A DNA stretch of 64,000 nucleotides, taken from positions 62,001-126,000 of the forward strand of contig JAFTVF010000013.1 of the NCBI GenBank assembly GCA_017465865.1, in the 5' to 3' direction. Below the pieces are notes generated by a model. The model saw nothing but the letters and a program-made list of their open reading frames with translations. It ran no database searches and was not told the origin of the DNA. This document shows positions 23,086-32,458 of this stretch, piece by piece. The position numbers and the translations under genes were made by a program. How positions within the stretch are numbered: position 1 is the first letter of the stretch; each line of letters opens with the position of its first letter. The DNA comes from Clostridia bacterium. GTDB lineage: Bacteria; Bacillota; Clostridia; Christensenellales; Borkfalkiaceae.

Positions 23086-24399
23086 TTATTCGTCGTCTTT
23101 TTTCTCTCGGACTACCACCTTGATCGGCGTGCCCGAAAAATCGTACGCCTTGCGAATGGTGTTTTCCAGATACCGCTGGTAGGAGAAATGCAACAGTCCC
23201 TCGTCGTTGACGTGGAGCACGAACAGAGGCGGACGTACGCTGACCTGCGAGGAGAAGAACACCCGCATTCTTCGGCCCTGATAAGAGGGCGGTTCTTGCA
23301 ACCGCACCGCGTCGCCGATCAGGTCGTTCAGCTCGCCCGTAGGCACGCGGAAAGACGCGTGCTCGTACACTTCCTCCGCCGCCGCGAGCAATTTCTCTAC
23401 CCGCTGTCCCGTCTTGGCGGAGATATACACGGATTTGTAATAATCCATAAATTTCAGGTCTTCTTTGAGTTGATCTTCAAATCGATTGACCGTGTGCGTG
23501 TCCTTTTCGATGAGATCCCACTTATTCATAACGATCACGGACGGTTTGCCCTGCTCGTGTACGTAGCCGATGATCTTGACGTCCTGTTCGGTCAAGCCCT
23601 CGGCGCTGTCTACGACGAGTAAGCACACGTCGCTTCTTCTCACCGCATCGAACGCGCGCATATTGCTGTAATATTCCACGTCGTCGTCCACGTTCTTTTT
23701 CTTGCGGATACCCGCCGTATCGATAATGGTATACGCCTTATCCCCGCGATAGAACAGCGTGTCGATCGCGTCGCGGGTCGTACCCGCCATCGGCGTTACG
23801 ATACTTCTTTCGCTGCCCAAAATCTTATTCACAAGGCTGGATTTTCCCGCGTTGGGTTTGCCCACGACCGCGATTTTCAAAGACGGAACAGGCTCGCTCG
23901 TCGTATCGGGGAAGAGCGCCACCGCCTCGTCGAGCACGTCCCCTATCCCCGAGGAATGCTCCGCGGAGATCGCAAACGGCTCGCCCAAGCCCAACGAATA
24001 GAACTCGAACACCTTTTCGGGGGAATACTCGTCGATCTTGTTGACGACGAGGATCACCGGCTTTTTACTGCGACGCAGAATATCCGCCACGTCGTAATCG
24101 GAGGGGTGCAAGCCCTCTCTGCCGTCCGTAAAGAACAGGATAACGTCGGCGGTGTCGATCGCGACGTCCGCCTGTTTTGCGATCTCTTTCCACATGATAT
24201 CCTCGGATTTCAGCTCGATACCGCCCGTGTCTACCATCGTGAAATGCTTTCCGCGCCACGTCGCGTCCGTATACAAACGGTCGCGCGTAACCCCGGGTCG
24301 GTCTTCCGTGATCGAAATCTTCCGTCCCGCTACTTTATTGAAAAAGGTACTTTTTCCCACGTTCGGTCTGCCGACCAACGCGATAAGAGGATTTGCCAT
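23086..24399 (-). CDS. der: Ribosome biogenesis GTPase Der (EngA)
   Basis: 437 residues with two consecutive GTPase domains and a KH-like C-terminus. P-loops GRPNVGKST (residues 10-18) and GKPNAGKSS (180-188); DTGG and DTAG switch II motifs; NKID and NKWD base-recognition motifs. Der binds the 50S subunit during assembly. GGAGG precedes the start. 12 bases downstream of the DUF512 gene, a common pairing in Clostridia. Confidence 0.97.
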   Translation of the reverse strand: MANPLIALVGRPNVGKSTFFNKVAGRKISITEDRPGVTRDRLYTDATWRGKHFTMVDTGGIELKSEDIMWKEIAKQADVAIDTADVILFFTDGREGLHPSDYDVADILRRSKKPVILVVNKIDEYSPEKVFEFYSLGLGEPFAISAEHSSGIGDVLDEAVALFPDTTSEPVPSLKIAVVGKPNAGKSSLVNKILGSERSIVTPMAGTTRDAIDTLFYRGDKAYTIIDTAGIRKKKNVDDDVEYYSNMRAFDAVRRSDVCLLVVDSAEGLTEQDVKIIGYVHEQGKPSVIVMNKWDLIEKDTHTVNRFEDQLKEDLKFMDYYKSVYISAKTGQRVEKLLAAAEEVYEHASFRVPTGELNDLIGDAVRLQEPPSYQGRRMRVFFSSQVSVRPPLFVLHVNDEGLLHFSYQRYLENTIRKAYDFSGTPIKVVVREKKDDE

Positions 24400-24411
24400 A
24401 CCTGCCTCCTT

Positions 24412-25722
24412 TTACTTCTCCGAGGACAAAATCTCGACCAAGCCGTATCCGCCCTCTCTGTTTATTTTGATATTCGTAAACTTAATTTTCTCTTTCAATT
24501 CGTCCAAGGTCATACCGCAAAGGAACACTTCCTCGAACTCTTTCATCGTATTCGCAGGCAACACCACTTCGTCGAATTCCTTGCCCTGCGCGCGGTAGTT
24601 TTCTATCACCTTTGCGATATCCTCGCCCGTCAACAGCCCCGTACAGGTAACCGTTTCGCCGAAAAATTCGTTGACGACGGGCAATACTTTCGCTTGCAAG
24701 CCCTTGATCTTCGCGTTGCATTTTTCCGCGATCCCGCGGTTGATCTCCGCCGCGCTCACACCGCTTACGATCAGGGATTTTTTCGGATTTTTCAAAGCAA
24801 ACGCTTGCAATTCCCCAAGCGCCGTTTCCGCTTCTGATAAGAATTTCGCGGTCATACCGATCCCGTTTTCGATCTGCTCGAATTCCCCGTAAAACGCCGC
24901 GTCCTTAAACGGTCGCCCCGCTTTTACGAAATACTCGTCGGCGGGGAGCAGGAAATTCACGCCGAATTCCGCGTTGAGCTTATCGACGGTATCGAGGAGC
25001 TTTTCGCTGTATTTTTTATCCACGTCGGGAATGGGATACAATCCCTCGCGGTATTTGGTGATCCCCGTCGGCACGCAAGCAACGTCTACTACCGTCGGGT
25101 AATATTTGAACAGCTCCCGCGCGGTGTATTCGAGTTCTGCCCCGTCGTTTTCGCTTGGCACGAGCACCGCCTGACAGTGCATTTTGATACCGCCGTCGGC
25201 TAGCCGTTTTATCTGCTCGACGATCTTACCCGCGTGGCGGTTGCGGAGCAGTTTTACGCGAAGCTGGGGGTTCATCGTATGCACGGAAATATACAAGGGG
25301 GAAAGCCGTAAACGGATAATGCGTTCCAAGCCCTCGTCCGAAAGGTTTGTCAGGGTTACGAAATTCCCGCAGGAAAAGCTCATGCCGTAGTCGTCGTCCT
25401 TGACGTACAGGCTCTCGCGCATGCCCTTGGGCATCTGATCGACGAAACAGAACACGCAACGGTTATGGCAGGTGCGGATACAGGCGTTTTTCTCAAATTC
25501 AAGCCCGAGCTCCTCCCCCTCGTCCTTTTCCACCTCGACCGTGGTTTCGCCCGCGCCGCGTTTATCCCGAACGGTCATGGAAAACCCGTCCGTTTCCATA
25601 TAATATAGATAATCGAGTTCGTCCTCGCAAGGATGCCCGTTGAACGCGGTAATGATATCCCCGATTTCCAGACCGAGCGACTTGGCTATGGAATTGCGTT
25701 TTACTTTCGTGATTTTCAGCAT
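24412..25722 (-). CDS. DUF512 radical-SAM-like protein with PDZ N-terminus
   Basis: 436 residues. Residues 1-65 are a PDZ-like domain (ITKVKRNSIAKSLGLEIGDIITAFNGH). A CX3CX2C cluster follows (C85-HNR-C89-VF-C92, with C81 nearby), embedded in CVFCFVDQMPKGMRESLYVKDDDY, the hallmark of the DUF512/TIGR03279 family of putative FeS oxidoreductases. The C-terminal DUF512 domain ends with NTMKEFEEVFLCGMT. Function unknown; almost always next to der, implying a link to ribosome assembly or translation. Confidence 0.92.
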   Translation of the reverse strand: MLKITKVKRNSIAKSLGLEIGDIITAFNGHPCEDELDYLYYMETDGFSMTVRDKRGAGETTVEVEKDEGEELGLEFEKNACIRTCHNRCVFCFVDQMPKGMRESLYVKDDDYGMSFSCGNFVTLTNLSDEGLERIIRLRLSPLYISVHTMNPQLRVKLLRNRHAGKIVEQIKRLADGGIKMHCQAVLVPSENDGAELEYTARELFKYYPTVVDVACVPTGITKYREGLYPIPDVDKKYSEKLLDTVDKLNAEFGVNFLLPADEYFVKAGRPFKDAAFYGEFEQIENGIGMTAKFLSEAETALGELQAFALKNPKKSLIVSGVSAAEINRGIAEKCNAKIKGLQAKVLPVVNEFFGETVTCTGLLTGEDIAKVIENYRAQGKEFDEVVLPANTMKEFEEVFLCGMTLDELKEKIKFTNIKINREGGYGLVEILSSEK

Positions 25723-25763
25723 ACGGCTTTATTATACCTTTTTTTCTAAAATTTGTAAAGAAA

Positions 25764-25799
25764 AAACGGGGTATTCCCGAAAGAATACTCCGTTTCTAT
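25764..25799 (-). terminator. Terminator of the lgt-pncB-lspA-rluD operon
   Basis: AAACGGaGTATTC/GAATACcCCGTTT stem around TTTCGG, followed by TTTTTTCTTT on the minus strand, overlapping the rluD stop. Confidence 0.85.
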
Positions 25800-26746
25800 T
25801 GTTTTTCGAATTGCGGAAGCTCTACCCCGTAGCGTTTGCAAAGTTTATCGAGTATCTCCGAAAACGCTTCGGGCAGGGGTGCAAAGAAAGTCATTTCCTC
25901 GCCCGTCGTCGGGTGGGTAAGCCGTAACCGCCACGCGTGCAGCAGCTGTCCGTCCGTTTTGAGCTTTTGTTTTTTATACCCGTATACGGGATCACCCGCC
26001 ACGGGATGCCCCAAATGCTTGGCATGGACGCGGATCTGGTGCGTTCTGCCCGTTTGCAGATCGAATTTACACAGGGTGTATTCCGTGCCGAAACGCGCGA
26101 CGACCTCGAAATCGGTAACGGCAATCTTGCCCTTTCCGTCGGGAAGCACCGACATTTTCAGTCTGTCCGTCGGATGTCTGCCGATATCCGTCGTTATTCT
26201 GCCCTTATCCTCTTTCAAATTCCCTTCCAAAAGGGCAAAATAGGTGCGTTTACAGGTCTTTTGCGCGATCTGCGAAGCTAAGGAAACGTGTGCTTTGTCG
26301 TTTTTCGCGACGACGAGCAAGCCCGTCGTGTCCTTGTCGATACGGTGCACGATCCCCGGGCGCAACACCCCGCCGATCCCGCTCAGGCTATCCAGCGCAT
26401 ACAACAGCGCGTTGACGAGCGTACCGCTTTCGTTGCCGTTGCCCATGTGCACGGTCATGCCCTGCGGTTTGTTCACCACCGCAAGATCCCCGTCCTCGTA
26501 TACGATTTCGATCGGGATATTTTCGGGCTGTACCGAATATTCCACGGCATCGGGCACGACGATCGTAACCTCGTCGCCGAGCTTGATTTCCGCGCCCGCT
26601 TTTTTCGTTTGCTTGCCGTTGACGGACACCTGCCCGTCCTCGATCAGCTTTTTCAAGCGCGAACGGGTAAATTCCTCCGTCTGTTCGCTTAAAAATATAT
26701 CCAAGCGCTTGCAGTTTTCTTCGGCTACGAACAGGCGTTTATCCAT
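25796..26746 (-). CDS. rluD: RluD-family 23S rRNA pseudouridine synthase
   Basis: 316 residues: N-terminal S4 RNA-binding domain (residues 13-75, RLDIFLSEQTEEFTRSRLKKLIEDGQVSVNGK) and the pseudouridine synthase domain with catalytic Asp137 in HRIDKDTTGLLVVAK. It isomerises uridines in the large rRNA; exact target positions cannot be told from sequence. Overlaps the end of lspA by 8 bases, a very common Gram-positive lspA-rluD arrangement. Confidence 0.94.
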   Translation of the reverse strand: MDKRLFVAEENCKRLDIFLSEQTEEFTRSRLKKLIEDGQVSVNGKQTKKAGAEIKLGDEVTIVVPDAVEYSVQPENIPIEIVYEDGDLAVVNKPQGMTVHMGNGNESGTLVNALLYALDSLSGIGGVLRPGIVHRIDKDTTGLLVVAKNDKAHVSLASQIAQKTCKRTYFALLEGNLKEDKGRITTDIGRHPTDRLKMSVLPDGKGKIAVTDFEVVARFGTEYTLCKFDLQTGRTHQIRVHAKHLGHPVAGDPVYGYKKQKLKTDGQLLHAWRLRLTHPTTGEEMTFFAPLPEAFSEILDKLCKRYGVELPQFEKQ

Positions 26747-27374
26747 CGTATTCCACTTTTTTCTCTTTCGCGTTTTCCGCCAGCTCGTATTCCTTTGCCA
26801 TCGTCTTATACTTGCCTACGGGGAACAATGCGTCGCGGTCGAAGAACAACAGCGCGAGCACGAGCGCAACCGCGCCGCCCGAGATAAAGAAGTCGGCAAA
26901 GTTACAGATCCCGAACCCAAATCTGCTCAAATCCACCATATCGCGTACGCCGTAGAGCGAGGCGGTATCCCAAACCTGAAAATACACTCTGTCGATGAGG
27001 TTGCCCACGCCGCCCGCGATGACGAACACGAGCGCCCAACGCAGCCAAGTACGGCGTTTGTCGAGGCGGAAATAGAACACGGCAAACAGCGCCATCAGCA
27101 CCGCCGTACCGACGACGACGGCGATCTTCACCCAAGCTCCCGCGTCCTGCAACCAACTGAACGCGATCCCGTCGTTATAGTGCAGGCAAAACGAGATCCA
27201 ACCGTCAATCAACGGCACTTCTTCCCTCGCGCCGGGACGGGTGAAATACGCTTCGGCAACGAATTTCGTCGCTTGATCGATGAATACGAGCACGAAAAAC
27301 AGGAATATGCCCCACCACGCCGAGCCTTTCAGCGAGTAGACTTTTACCTTTTTCGCAAGTTTCTTTTTCGACAT
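26739..27374 (-). CDS. lspA: Lipoprotein signal peptidase
   Basis: 211 residues, four transmembrane helices. Catalytic aspartates Asp128 (GGVGNLIDRV) and Asp161 (CNFADFFI) are both present; N63-D64-G-I-A motif NDGIAFSWL also conserved. It removes the signal peptide from diacylglyceryl-prolipoproteins at the membrane. In one transcript with lgt, which performs the preceding step, so lipoprotein maturation is co-expressed. Long for the family because of N- and C-terminal charged tails. Confidence 0.95.
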   Translation of the reverse strand: MSKKKLAKKVKVYSLKGSAWWGIFLFFVLVFIDQATKFVAEAYFTRPGAREEVPLIDGWISFCLHYNDGIAFSWLQDAGAWVKIAVVVGTAVLMALFAVFYFRLDKRRTWLRWALVFVIAGGVGNLIDRVYFQVWDTASLYGVRDMVDLSRFGFGICNFADFFISGGAVALVLALLFFDRDALFPVGKYKTMAKEYELAENAKEKKVEYDG

Positions 27375-27376
27375 TG

Positions 27377-28828
27377 TTATTTCTCCTTTTTCGAGTGTTT
27401 ACGGATCGAATCAATCATACCGATTTTTAATCTGTGCAGCTTGTCGGACAAGTCCACCTTATACAGCTGGGGTACGTCCAAACGCAAATATTCTTCCCAG
27501 AACTTCGCAAGCTCGCCTTTGGAATATTCGCGGATTTCTTTGAGAGTCGGGAACTCGTATACGAGCTTGCCGTTTTCCACGATCGTCTGTTGCAATTCTT
27601 CCGCGCGGAAGTTCTCTACCTCGTGCTGTTTCCAAGTTTCCACGGGGTGGAACAGGGTGAGCGGCTCGTCGTCGTTCACCGTTTCGTCGCGCAAAGTAAT
27701 CAGGTCGGCGATCGCCATACCGTTTTCTTTGTCGTATAAGCGGTACAGTTTCTTGAACGCGGGGTTTGTAATTTTCGCGGTATTGTCCGAAAGTTTGATT
27801 TTGGGCGTTACCGTGCCGTCCTTTTCAATGACCGCCGACAATTTATACACACCGCCGAGCGCAGGCAGGTCTTCCGAAGTAATTAGTTTCGTACCTACCC
27901 CCCACGAATCGATCTTCGCGCCCTGTTGGATAAGCGAATTGATAGAGCGTTCGTCCAAATCCCCCGAAACGCAAATGATCGCCTCGGGAAAGCCCGCTTC
28001 GTCCATCATCTTACGCGCTTTCTTGGACAAATACGCCAAGTCCCCGCTGTCCAAACGAATGCCCTTGGGTTTATGCCCCGCCGCGCGGAGTTCTTTGAAT
28101 ACCTTAATCGCGTTGGGCACGCCGCTTCGGAGGGTGTCGTAGGTATCGACGAGCAACAGACAGTTGTCGGGATACGCGTCCGCGTATGCGCGGAACGCCT
28201 CGTATTCGGTGGGATAGTCCATGACCCAGCTATGCGCCATCGTACCCGCGACGGGCACGTCGAACATTTGTCCTGCGATGACGTTAGAGGTAGACGAGCA
28301 ACCGCCGATGATCGCCGCTCGCGCGCCGTTGATGCCCGCGTCAGGACCTTGCGCGCGGCGAAGCCCGAATTCCATTACCATGCCTTTCCCCGCCGTCGCG
28401 CGGCAAATTTTAGAAGATTTCGTAGCGATCAGGGTCTGGTGGTTGAGGATATTCAGGAGCGCGGTTTCCGCGAACTGCGCTTGAATCAAGGGTGCTTTTA
28501 CCGTGAGGATCGGCTCGCCGGGGAATACGGGCGTGCCCTCTTTCACGGCGTATACGTCGCCCGTGAATTTCATATTTTTGAGGTATTCGAGGAAGTCCTC
28601 GCCAAAAAGGTTCAGAGAGCGCAGATACGCGATATCCTCGTCGTCGAAACGCCAATTCAGAAGATAGTCCATCGCCTGTTCAAGCCCTGCGAAAATGGAA
28701 TAGGTGATCAGCGCGTTTTTACGGAAGAACAGATCGAACACGACCTCTTCCTCGTGTTTGTCGTGGCGGTAAAAGCCGTAACCCATCGTCAGTTGATACA
28801 AGTCCGTTAAAAGAGTAAGATTTCTCAT
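27377..28828 (-). CDS. pncB: Nicotinate phosphoribosyltransferase
   Basis: 483 residues. Forms nicotinate mononucleotide from nicotinate and PRPP, the entry of NAD salvage, feeding the nadE step also encoded here. Family signatures: LTDLYQLTMGYGFYRH start, FGLRRAQGPDAGINGARAAIIGGCSSTSNV, GTMAHSWVMDYPTEYEAF and GIRLDSGDLAYLSKKARKMMDEAGF. Start overlaps lgt by 4 bases and lspA follows 2 bases after the stop, so translation is coupled. Confidence 0.95.
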   Translation of the reverse strand: MRNLTLLTDLYQLTMGYGFYRHDKHEEEVVFDLFFRKNALITYSIFAGLEQAMDYLLNWRFDDEDIAYLRSLNLFGEDFLEYLKNMKFTGDVYAVKEGTPVFPGEPILTVKAPLIQAQFAETALLNILNHQTLIATKSSKICRATAGKGMVMEFGLRRAQGPDAGINGARAAIIGGCSSTSNVIAGQMFDVPVAGTMAHSWVMDYPTEYEAFRAYADAYPDNCLLLVDTYDTLRSGVPNAIKVFKELRAAGHKPKGIRLDSGDLAYLSKKARKMMDEAGFPEAIICVSGDLDERSINSLIQQGAKIDSWGVGTKLITSEDLPALGGVYKLSAVIEKDGTVTPKIKLSDNTAKITNPAFKKLYRLYDKENGMAIADLITLRDETVNDDEPLTLFHPVETWKQHEVENFRAEELQQTIVENGKLVYEFPTLKEIREYSKGELAKFWEEYLRLDVPQLYKVDLSDKLHRLKIGMIDSIRKHSKKEK

Positions 28829-29616
28829 TTTTCTATCTCCTCAGCGTCCGTTTCGTTTTCCGTCGCAACGGGCGGATTTTTCTTATACAGCCAGCGCACG
28901 AGAAAATATACCCCCACGCCCGCAATCACCATAAGGATAGACCAGAACTGCGAGGGAGAAATGCCCGCGAACAGCTCGCCGCGGTCGTCGTCGCGCAAGA
29001 ACTCGATAAAGAAACGGAAAATTCCGTACGCGATCAGATACACGGACATATTGTGTTTGAAATCCTTTTTCATGAGCAGGATAAAGCAAACGGCGAACAA
29101 AAGGAACAAAAACGCGGCTTCGTAAAGCTGGGTCGCGTGGACGGGGTGCGGCAGGTCGGGGAACTGCACGCCGAGGAAACTGTCCGTTTCCTTGCCGTAG
29201 CAACAGCCCGCGAAAAAGCAACCGACGCGTCCGAACGCGTGCGCGATCAGGATCGCGCACGGGGTCATGGACAACACCTCGTACAGCTTGGTTTTATAAC
29301 GCTTTCTGAAAATCGCGTAGATAATCAGGAAGCAAGCTATACCGCCGATCAAACCGCCGATAAAGGTAATCCCCCCGCCGAGGTCGAACCCCGCTTTCGG
29401 GTTTTCGATATAGTTATAAGTCGCCTGAAAGAGCGCCGCCGCGCCGAAGCCTACGACGATCGAGGCGATCGCGTTATAGAAGATGAAATCGATGAATTTT
29501 TCCTCGATTTTCTTTTTCTTGCCGTAGTAGAAGATCACGCCGAAGCAGGCGAGAATACCCACCGCGATCATAAGCCCGTACATATAGAAAAGACCAAATA
29601 TTTTATCGGGTAACAT
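28825..29616 (-). CDS. lgt: Prolipoprotein diacylglyceryl transferase
   Basis: 263-residue membrane enzyme with about seven helices that moves a diacylglyceryl group from phosphatidylglycerol to the lipobox cysteine. The Lgt signature HAFGRVGCFFAGCCYGKE is at residues 126-143 and contains the essential Arg; a second conserved region HPTQLYE-type reads HPVHATQLYEAAFL. First gene of the lgt-pncB-lspA-rluD operon, from the promoter at 29643-29671. Confidence 0.95.
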   Translation of the reverse strand: MLPDKIFGLFYMYGLMIAVGILACFGVIFYYGKKKKIEEKFIDFIFYNAIASIVVGFGAAALFQATYNYIENPKAGFDLGGGITFIGGLIGGIACFLIIYAIFRKRYKTKLYEVLSMTPCAILIAHAFGRVGCFFAGCCYGKETDSFLGVQFPDLPHPVHATQLYEAAFLFLLFAVCFILLMKKDFKHNMSVYLIAYGIFRFFIEFLRDDDRGELFAGISPSQFWSILMVIAGVGVYFLVRWLYKKNPPVATENETDAEEIEK

Positions 29617-29642
29617 ACCGTTCTCCTCGTATATTTTTTCCT

Positions 29643-29671
29643 ATTATAGCACAATTAAAAAAAATCGTCAA
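29643..29671 (-). promoter_or_regulatory. lgt operon promoter
   Basis: Minus-strand TTGACG (29671-29666), 17-base spacer, TATAAT (29648-29643). It overlaps the terminator of the upstream lipoprotein gene. Confidence 0.7.
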
Positions 29672-29689
29672 CAATGCGCGACGATTTTT
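29656..29689 (-). terminator. Terminator of the lipoprotein gene
   Basis: ATCGTC/GACGAT stem (29664-29669 with 29680-29685) with eight T on the minus strand side. Confidence 0.75.
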
Positions 29690-29705
29690 CTAATTTTTCA
29701 CACAA

Positions 29706-31295
29706 TTATAACGCCTGAAAATACTTAACGACTGAAGCAGGCGGCTCGTAGGTCGCGGCATCCACAACAGTCGGCACGCCGTTTTCATCTGTTATCAACT
29801 TATAAAAAACTGTTTTTTCAATGCTGTCATAGCGAAATTGCAATTCATGAAAATCCAAAGACCAATCGGGATCACATATAGCGTTTTCTAAAAGTGTAGT
29901 CAGTTTTTCTTCCGTTACAATCATACCGTTTCCCTCAGTTTTCCACATACTTGTAAACGCGTTTTCACCCCACACTTTCGCATAATACAGCTTTGCCGTT
30001 CCCGTATAATCACTCCATATTAGCACCGTACTATCATCTATTGGCGCGCTTTTCAAGCAATTGTAGTCCCAATTACCCTCCCCATATCTTATACTGCTAA
30101 CGTTCAGCGTAGTCAAATCCACCCTTTGATAATACGTATATGCAAAACCCAGCACGGAATATAAGTACATATATCCATTCTCAATTCTTGAAATCGTGAC
30201 ATCGGATTTCTCGTAAGTATTATTACTATTCAACGGATTAAAATCAAATCGGAACGTTTCTTCCGCCGTAATCTCGCTCGCGGAAAAATCTTCTTCGATT
30301 TTTACGATTTGTGAATATGCCTCGGGCAACTTTTCATAACTAAAAGCAAAAGCCCCCGTATATTCCAACCGTATCGCCACTCCTTCTTGGGATAAAATGT
30401 AATTGCACGTTTTTGTGTAATATACGGTTTTATTTTCTTCGTCGTAAGCATTCAAATAATCGTTCCTAATATACGTGTGCCCATATTTATCGCGAAATAC
30501 CTCGTATACGGTCAAGGCAGGATTTTTGCATATTTTGTCAAATTGCACCTTGCCGTCCTTAATCGACATACTGCAAAGACTACCGCCATTCTCGTCCGCC
30601 ACGCCCATAAAACCATTGGTAAATTCGCCGATATGTTCGTCAAATGCGTAAAGCTTGCCCGTTTCGTTATCCATTACGTAGCTTTGACAGGTGTCGCCGC
30701 TATAATAATCTCTTGTATAATACTTCGGAATTTCCCCGTCTATGTACATAGAAAGATCGTTATAAGAGGTATCTGCAAACTGTAAGAAAGTATATTTTCC
30801 GCATACATACAATTTATCTATCTCGCCGCTGATTTTCTCCTGCGTAACAGTCAACTCTTTCATAACGTTGTTTTCCGTTTTCGTCATTGTGAACGTAAGC
30901 TCCGTGCCGTCTGCTTTTTGCGCGGTATCCTGCGTGGCGCATACGATACGGTTTTTATAAACGGGCGCGGCATACGCAGTTTCTTCGCTTACAAGCACGC
31001 GATTTATCCCCAAAGCCCCCACGCCGTCAAGATTTGCCGTAAGCCCGTCCAAGTCCTTATAATTCAACGTTTCCTTCAACGTATTATTCGGTTTTTGCGA
31101 AGACGGACCGCCGCCCGACGAATTTTCGGACGAATTTTCGGAAGAATTCCCCAAAGACGGTGCGGGCGTTTCGCTTGTTTCGGGCGGTTTCTGAGGAAGT
31201 TCCGCGTTTTCTTCGCAAGCCGTAAACGCAATCGCCGAAAACGTTGTCGTAAGACAAAGCAACAAACCGACCAATAATTTTTTCGTTCTTTTCAT
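29706..31295 (-). CDS. Lipoprotein of unknown function
   Basis: 529 residues from ATG 31295, preceded by GGAGG; the frame extends to 31379 without a start signal. Signal peptide with lipobox FTAC (Cys27), then a Ser/Asn/Gly-rich linker (NSSENSSENSSGGGPSS) typical of cell-wall-spanning segments, then about 440 residues rich in Tyr, Thr and short beta strands, possibly a beta-propeller-like sensor. No family recognised. Monocistronic, just upstream of lgt/lspA, which would process it. Confidence 0.8.
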   Translation of the reverse strand: MKRTKKLLVGLLLCLTTTFSAIAFTACEENAELPQKPPETSETPAPSLGNSSENSSENSSGGGPSSQKPNNTLKETLNYKDLDGLTANLDGVGALGINRVLVSEETAYAAPVYKNRIVCATQDTAQKADGTELTFTMTKTENNVMKELTVTQEKISGEIDKLYVCGKYTFLQFADTSYNDLSMYIDGEIPKYYTRDYYSGDTCQSYVMDNETGKLYAFDEHIGEFTNGFMGVADENGGSLCSMSIKDGKVQFDKICKNPALTVYEVFRDKYGHTYIRNDYLNAYDEENKTVYYTKTCNYILSQEGVAIRLEYTGAFAFSYEKLPEAYSQIVKIEEDFSASEITAEETFRFDFNPLNSNNTYEKSDVTISRIENGYMYLYSVLGFAYTYYQRVDLTTLNVSSIRYGEGNWDYNCLKSAPIDDSTVLIWSDYTGTAKLYYAKVWGENAFTSMWKTEGNGMIVTEEKLTTLLENAICDPDWSLDFHELQFRYDSIEKTVFYKLITDENGVPTVVDAATYEPPASVVKYFQAL

Positions 31296-31602
31296 AAAAG
31301 ACCTCCATAAAACAAAAAATGCCGCTTCGCAAAACGAAACGACATCTGTAAAAATGTTCTTCTCGCTTTGCTGCGACACAAACTGAAACTACAATTACCA
31401 TTCTCACGAAAATTGTAACGCGAAATAGATACACTTCTACCAAGGAAGTATATTTCGTTTGAATGGTTTTTATTCAGTTTGGTCGCAGTATCATTTTACC
31501 ACCTTTTCCTTTCTTTGTCAATAATTTTGAGCACAAAAAAAAGACCGCACTGAATACGGTCGATTTTTTACACCCTGTCAATGAACGTACTATTATAGTT
31601 TG

Positions 31603-32202
31603 TTATTTTATATCCAACTTCAAAGTTTTTACGTTTTTTAAGATAGGTATCAAGACAAACAACAAAGCGTAATTGACTAAACTGTTCCATATCTGCCCTT
31701 GCACGAACAGTCGCGAGATAAGATACGTGCCGTAACCTACCTTAGAATACAACAGCCAAAACGCTGTCGTGTTGATTGCCACTGTACAAATCGCAAAGGT
31801 TAAAACGCAAGCCAACCCAAGTTTTACATATAAAAACCAACTCTTTTTACTTGGTATCCCCGACACGATCAAACCGAATATGGCGGCGGTCAAGCCCATG
31901 GAAATGCCGATCCAGGGCAAATAAGCAAAGCCCGCGGAATTGTATAAAAAACCGACGAGATCCCCTAAAAAGCAAGCCGCAAAACCAAACAGCGGACCGA
32001 TTAAAAGCCCCGTAAGAGCAGATACGGCAAGCGTGAGTGAAAACTGCGTTTCCGCGAGCTTAAACTCGAAAAACATATTTGCCACGACAGTAAAAGCCGT
32101 CATTACGGCTATATACGCAATTTTTTGGCTTCTGCCCTTAACCGCCAGATTTTCCGAAAAGAGCAGGCGTTTCCATTTGGGGATATCTTTCGTATTTTGC
32201 AT
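31603..32202 (-). CDS. folT: Folate ECF transporter S-component
   Basis: 199 residues with six membrane helices and the ECF S-component look: IAYIAVMTAFTVVANMF (the Ala-rich helix 1 that meets EcfT), LIGPLFGFAACFLGDLVGFL and LPWIGISMGLTAAIFGL. The upstream THF riboswitch gives the substrate: folates. The energising EcfAAT module is not in the window, so it must be shared (group II ECF). Monocistronic. Confidence 0.92.
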   Translation of the reverse strand: MQNTKDIPKWKRLLFSENLAVKGRSQKIAYIAVMTAFTVVANMFFEFKLAETQFSLTLAVSALTGLLIGPLFGFAACFLGDLVGFLYNSAGFAYLPWIGISMGLTAAIFGLIVSGIPSKKSWFLYVKLGLACVLTFAICTVAINTTAFWLLYSKVGYGTYLISRLFVQGQIWNSLVNYALLFVLIPILKNVKTLKLDIK

Positions 32203-32205
32203 AAT

Positions 32206-32368
32206 AAAAAACCTCCCGTTGAGAGGTCCGCAGAGCTATCGGGCGTTTATAAACGCCTTGGTTGTAGCGGACGCGCCCTCGCACCGCAGAAAGTCCAGGC
32301 TTTCTTTCGTTCACCGACAACGTCCCGTTCGATGACACTTTACGCGCAAAAGGCTACTCTTACTTTGT
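32206..32368 (-). ncRNA. THF riboswitch upstream of folT
   Basis: Minus-strand leader with the THF-I core: AGAGTAG near 32356, GCGTAAAGTG, ACGGGACGTTG, GGTGAACGAAAG, GCCTGGAC and closing GCGGTGCGAGGG. Just before the gene, ACCTCTC-aac-GGGAGGT forms a hairpin followed by TTTTTTATT (32206-32229); its 3' arm contains the ribosome-binding site, so it could act by termination or by hiding the site. High folate should turn folT off. Confidence 0.88.
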
Positions 32369-32375
32369 TGGTATT

Positions 32376-32404
32376 ATTATATCCACTTTCCGAGAGAAAT
32401 GCAA
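32376..32404 (-). promoter_or_regulatory. folT promoter
   Basis: Minus-strand TTGCAT (32404-32399), 17-base spacer, TATAAT (32381-32376); the transcript starts just before the riboswitch. Confidence 0.75.
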
Positions 32405-32458
32405 GCGTTTGAAAGAAAAAAACGGAATATTTTTTTTACGCAAACGCAAAATAAGGTT

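Noticed and set aside
26244-28142. 632-codon plus-strand open frame
   Set aside because: Antisense to rluD, lspA and pncB, which are well supported; no start signal or family.
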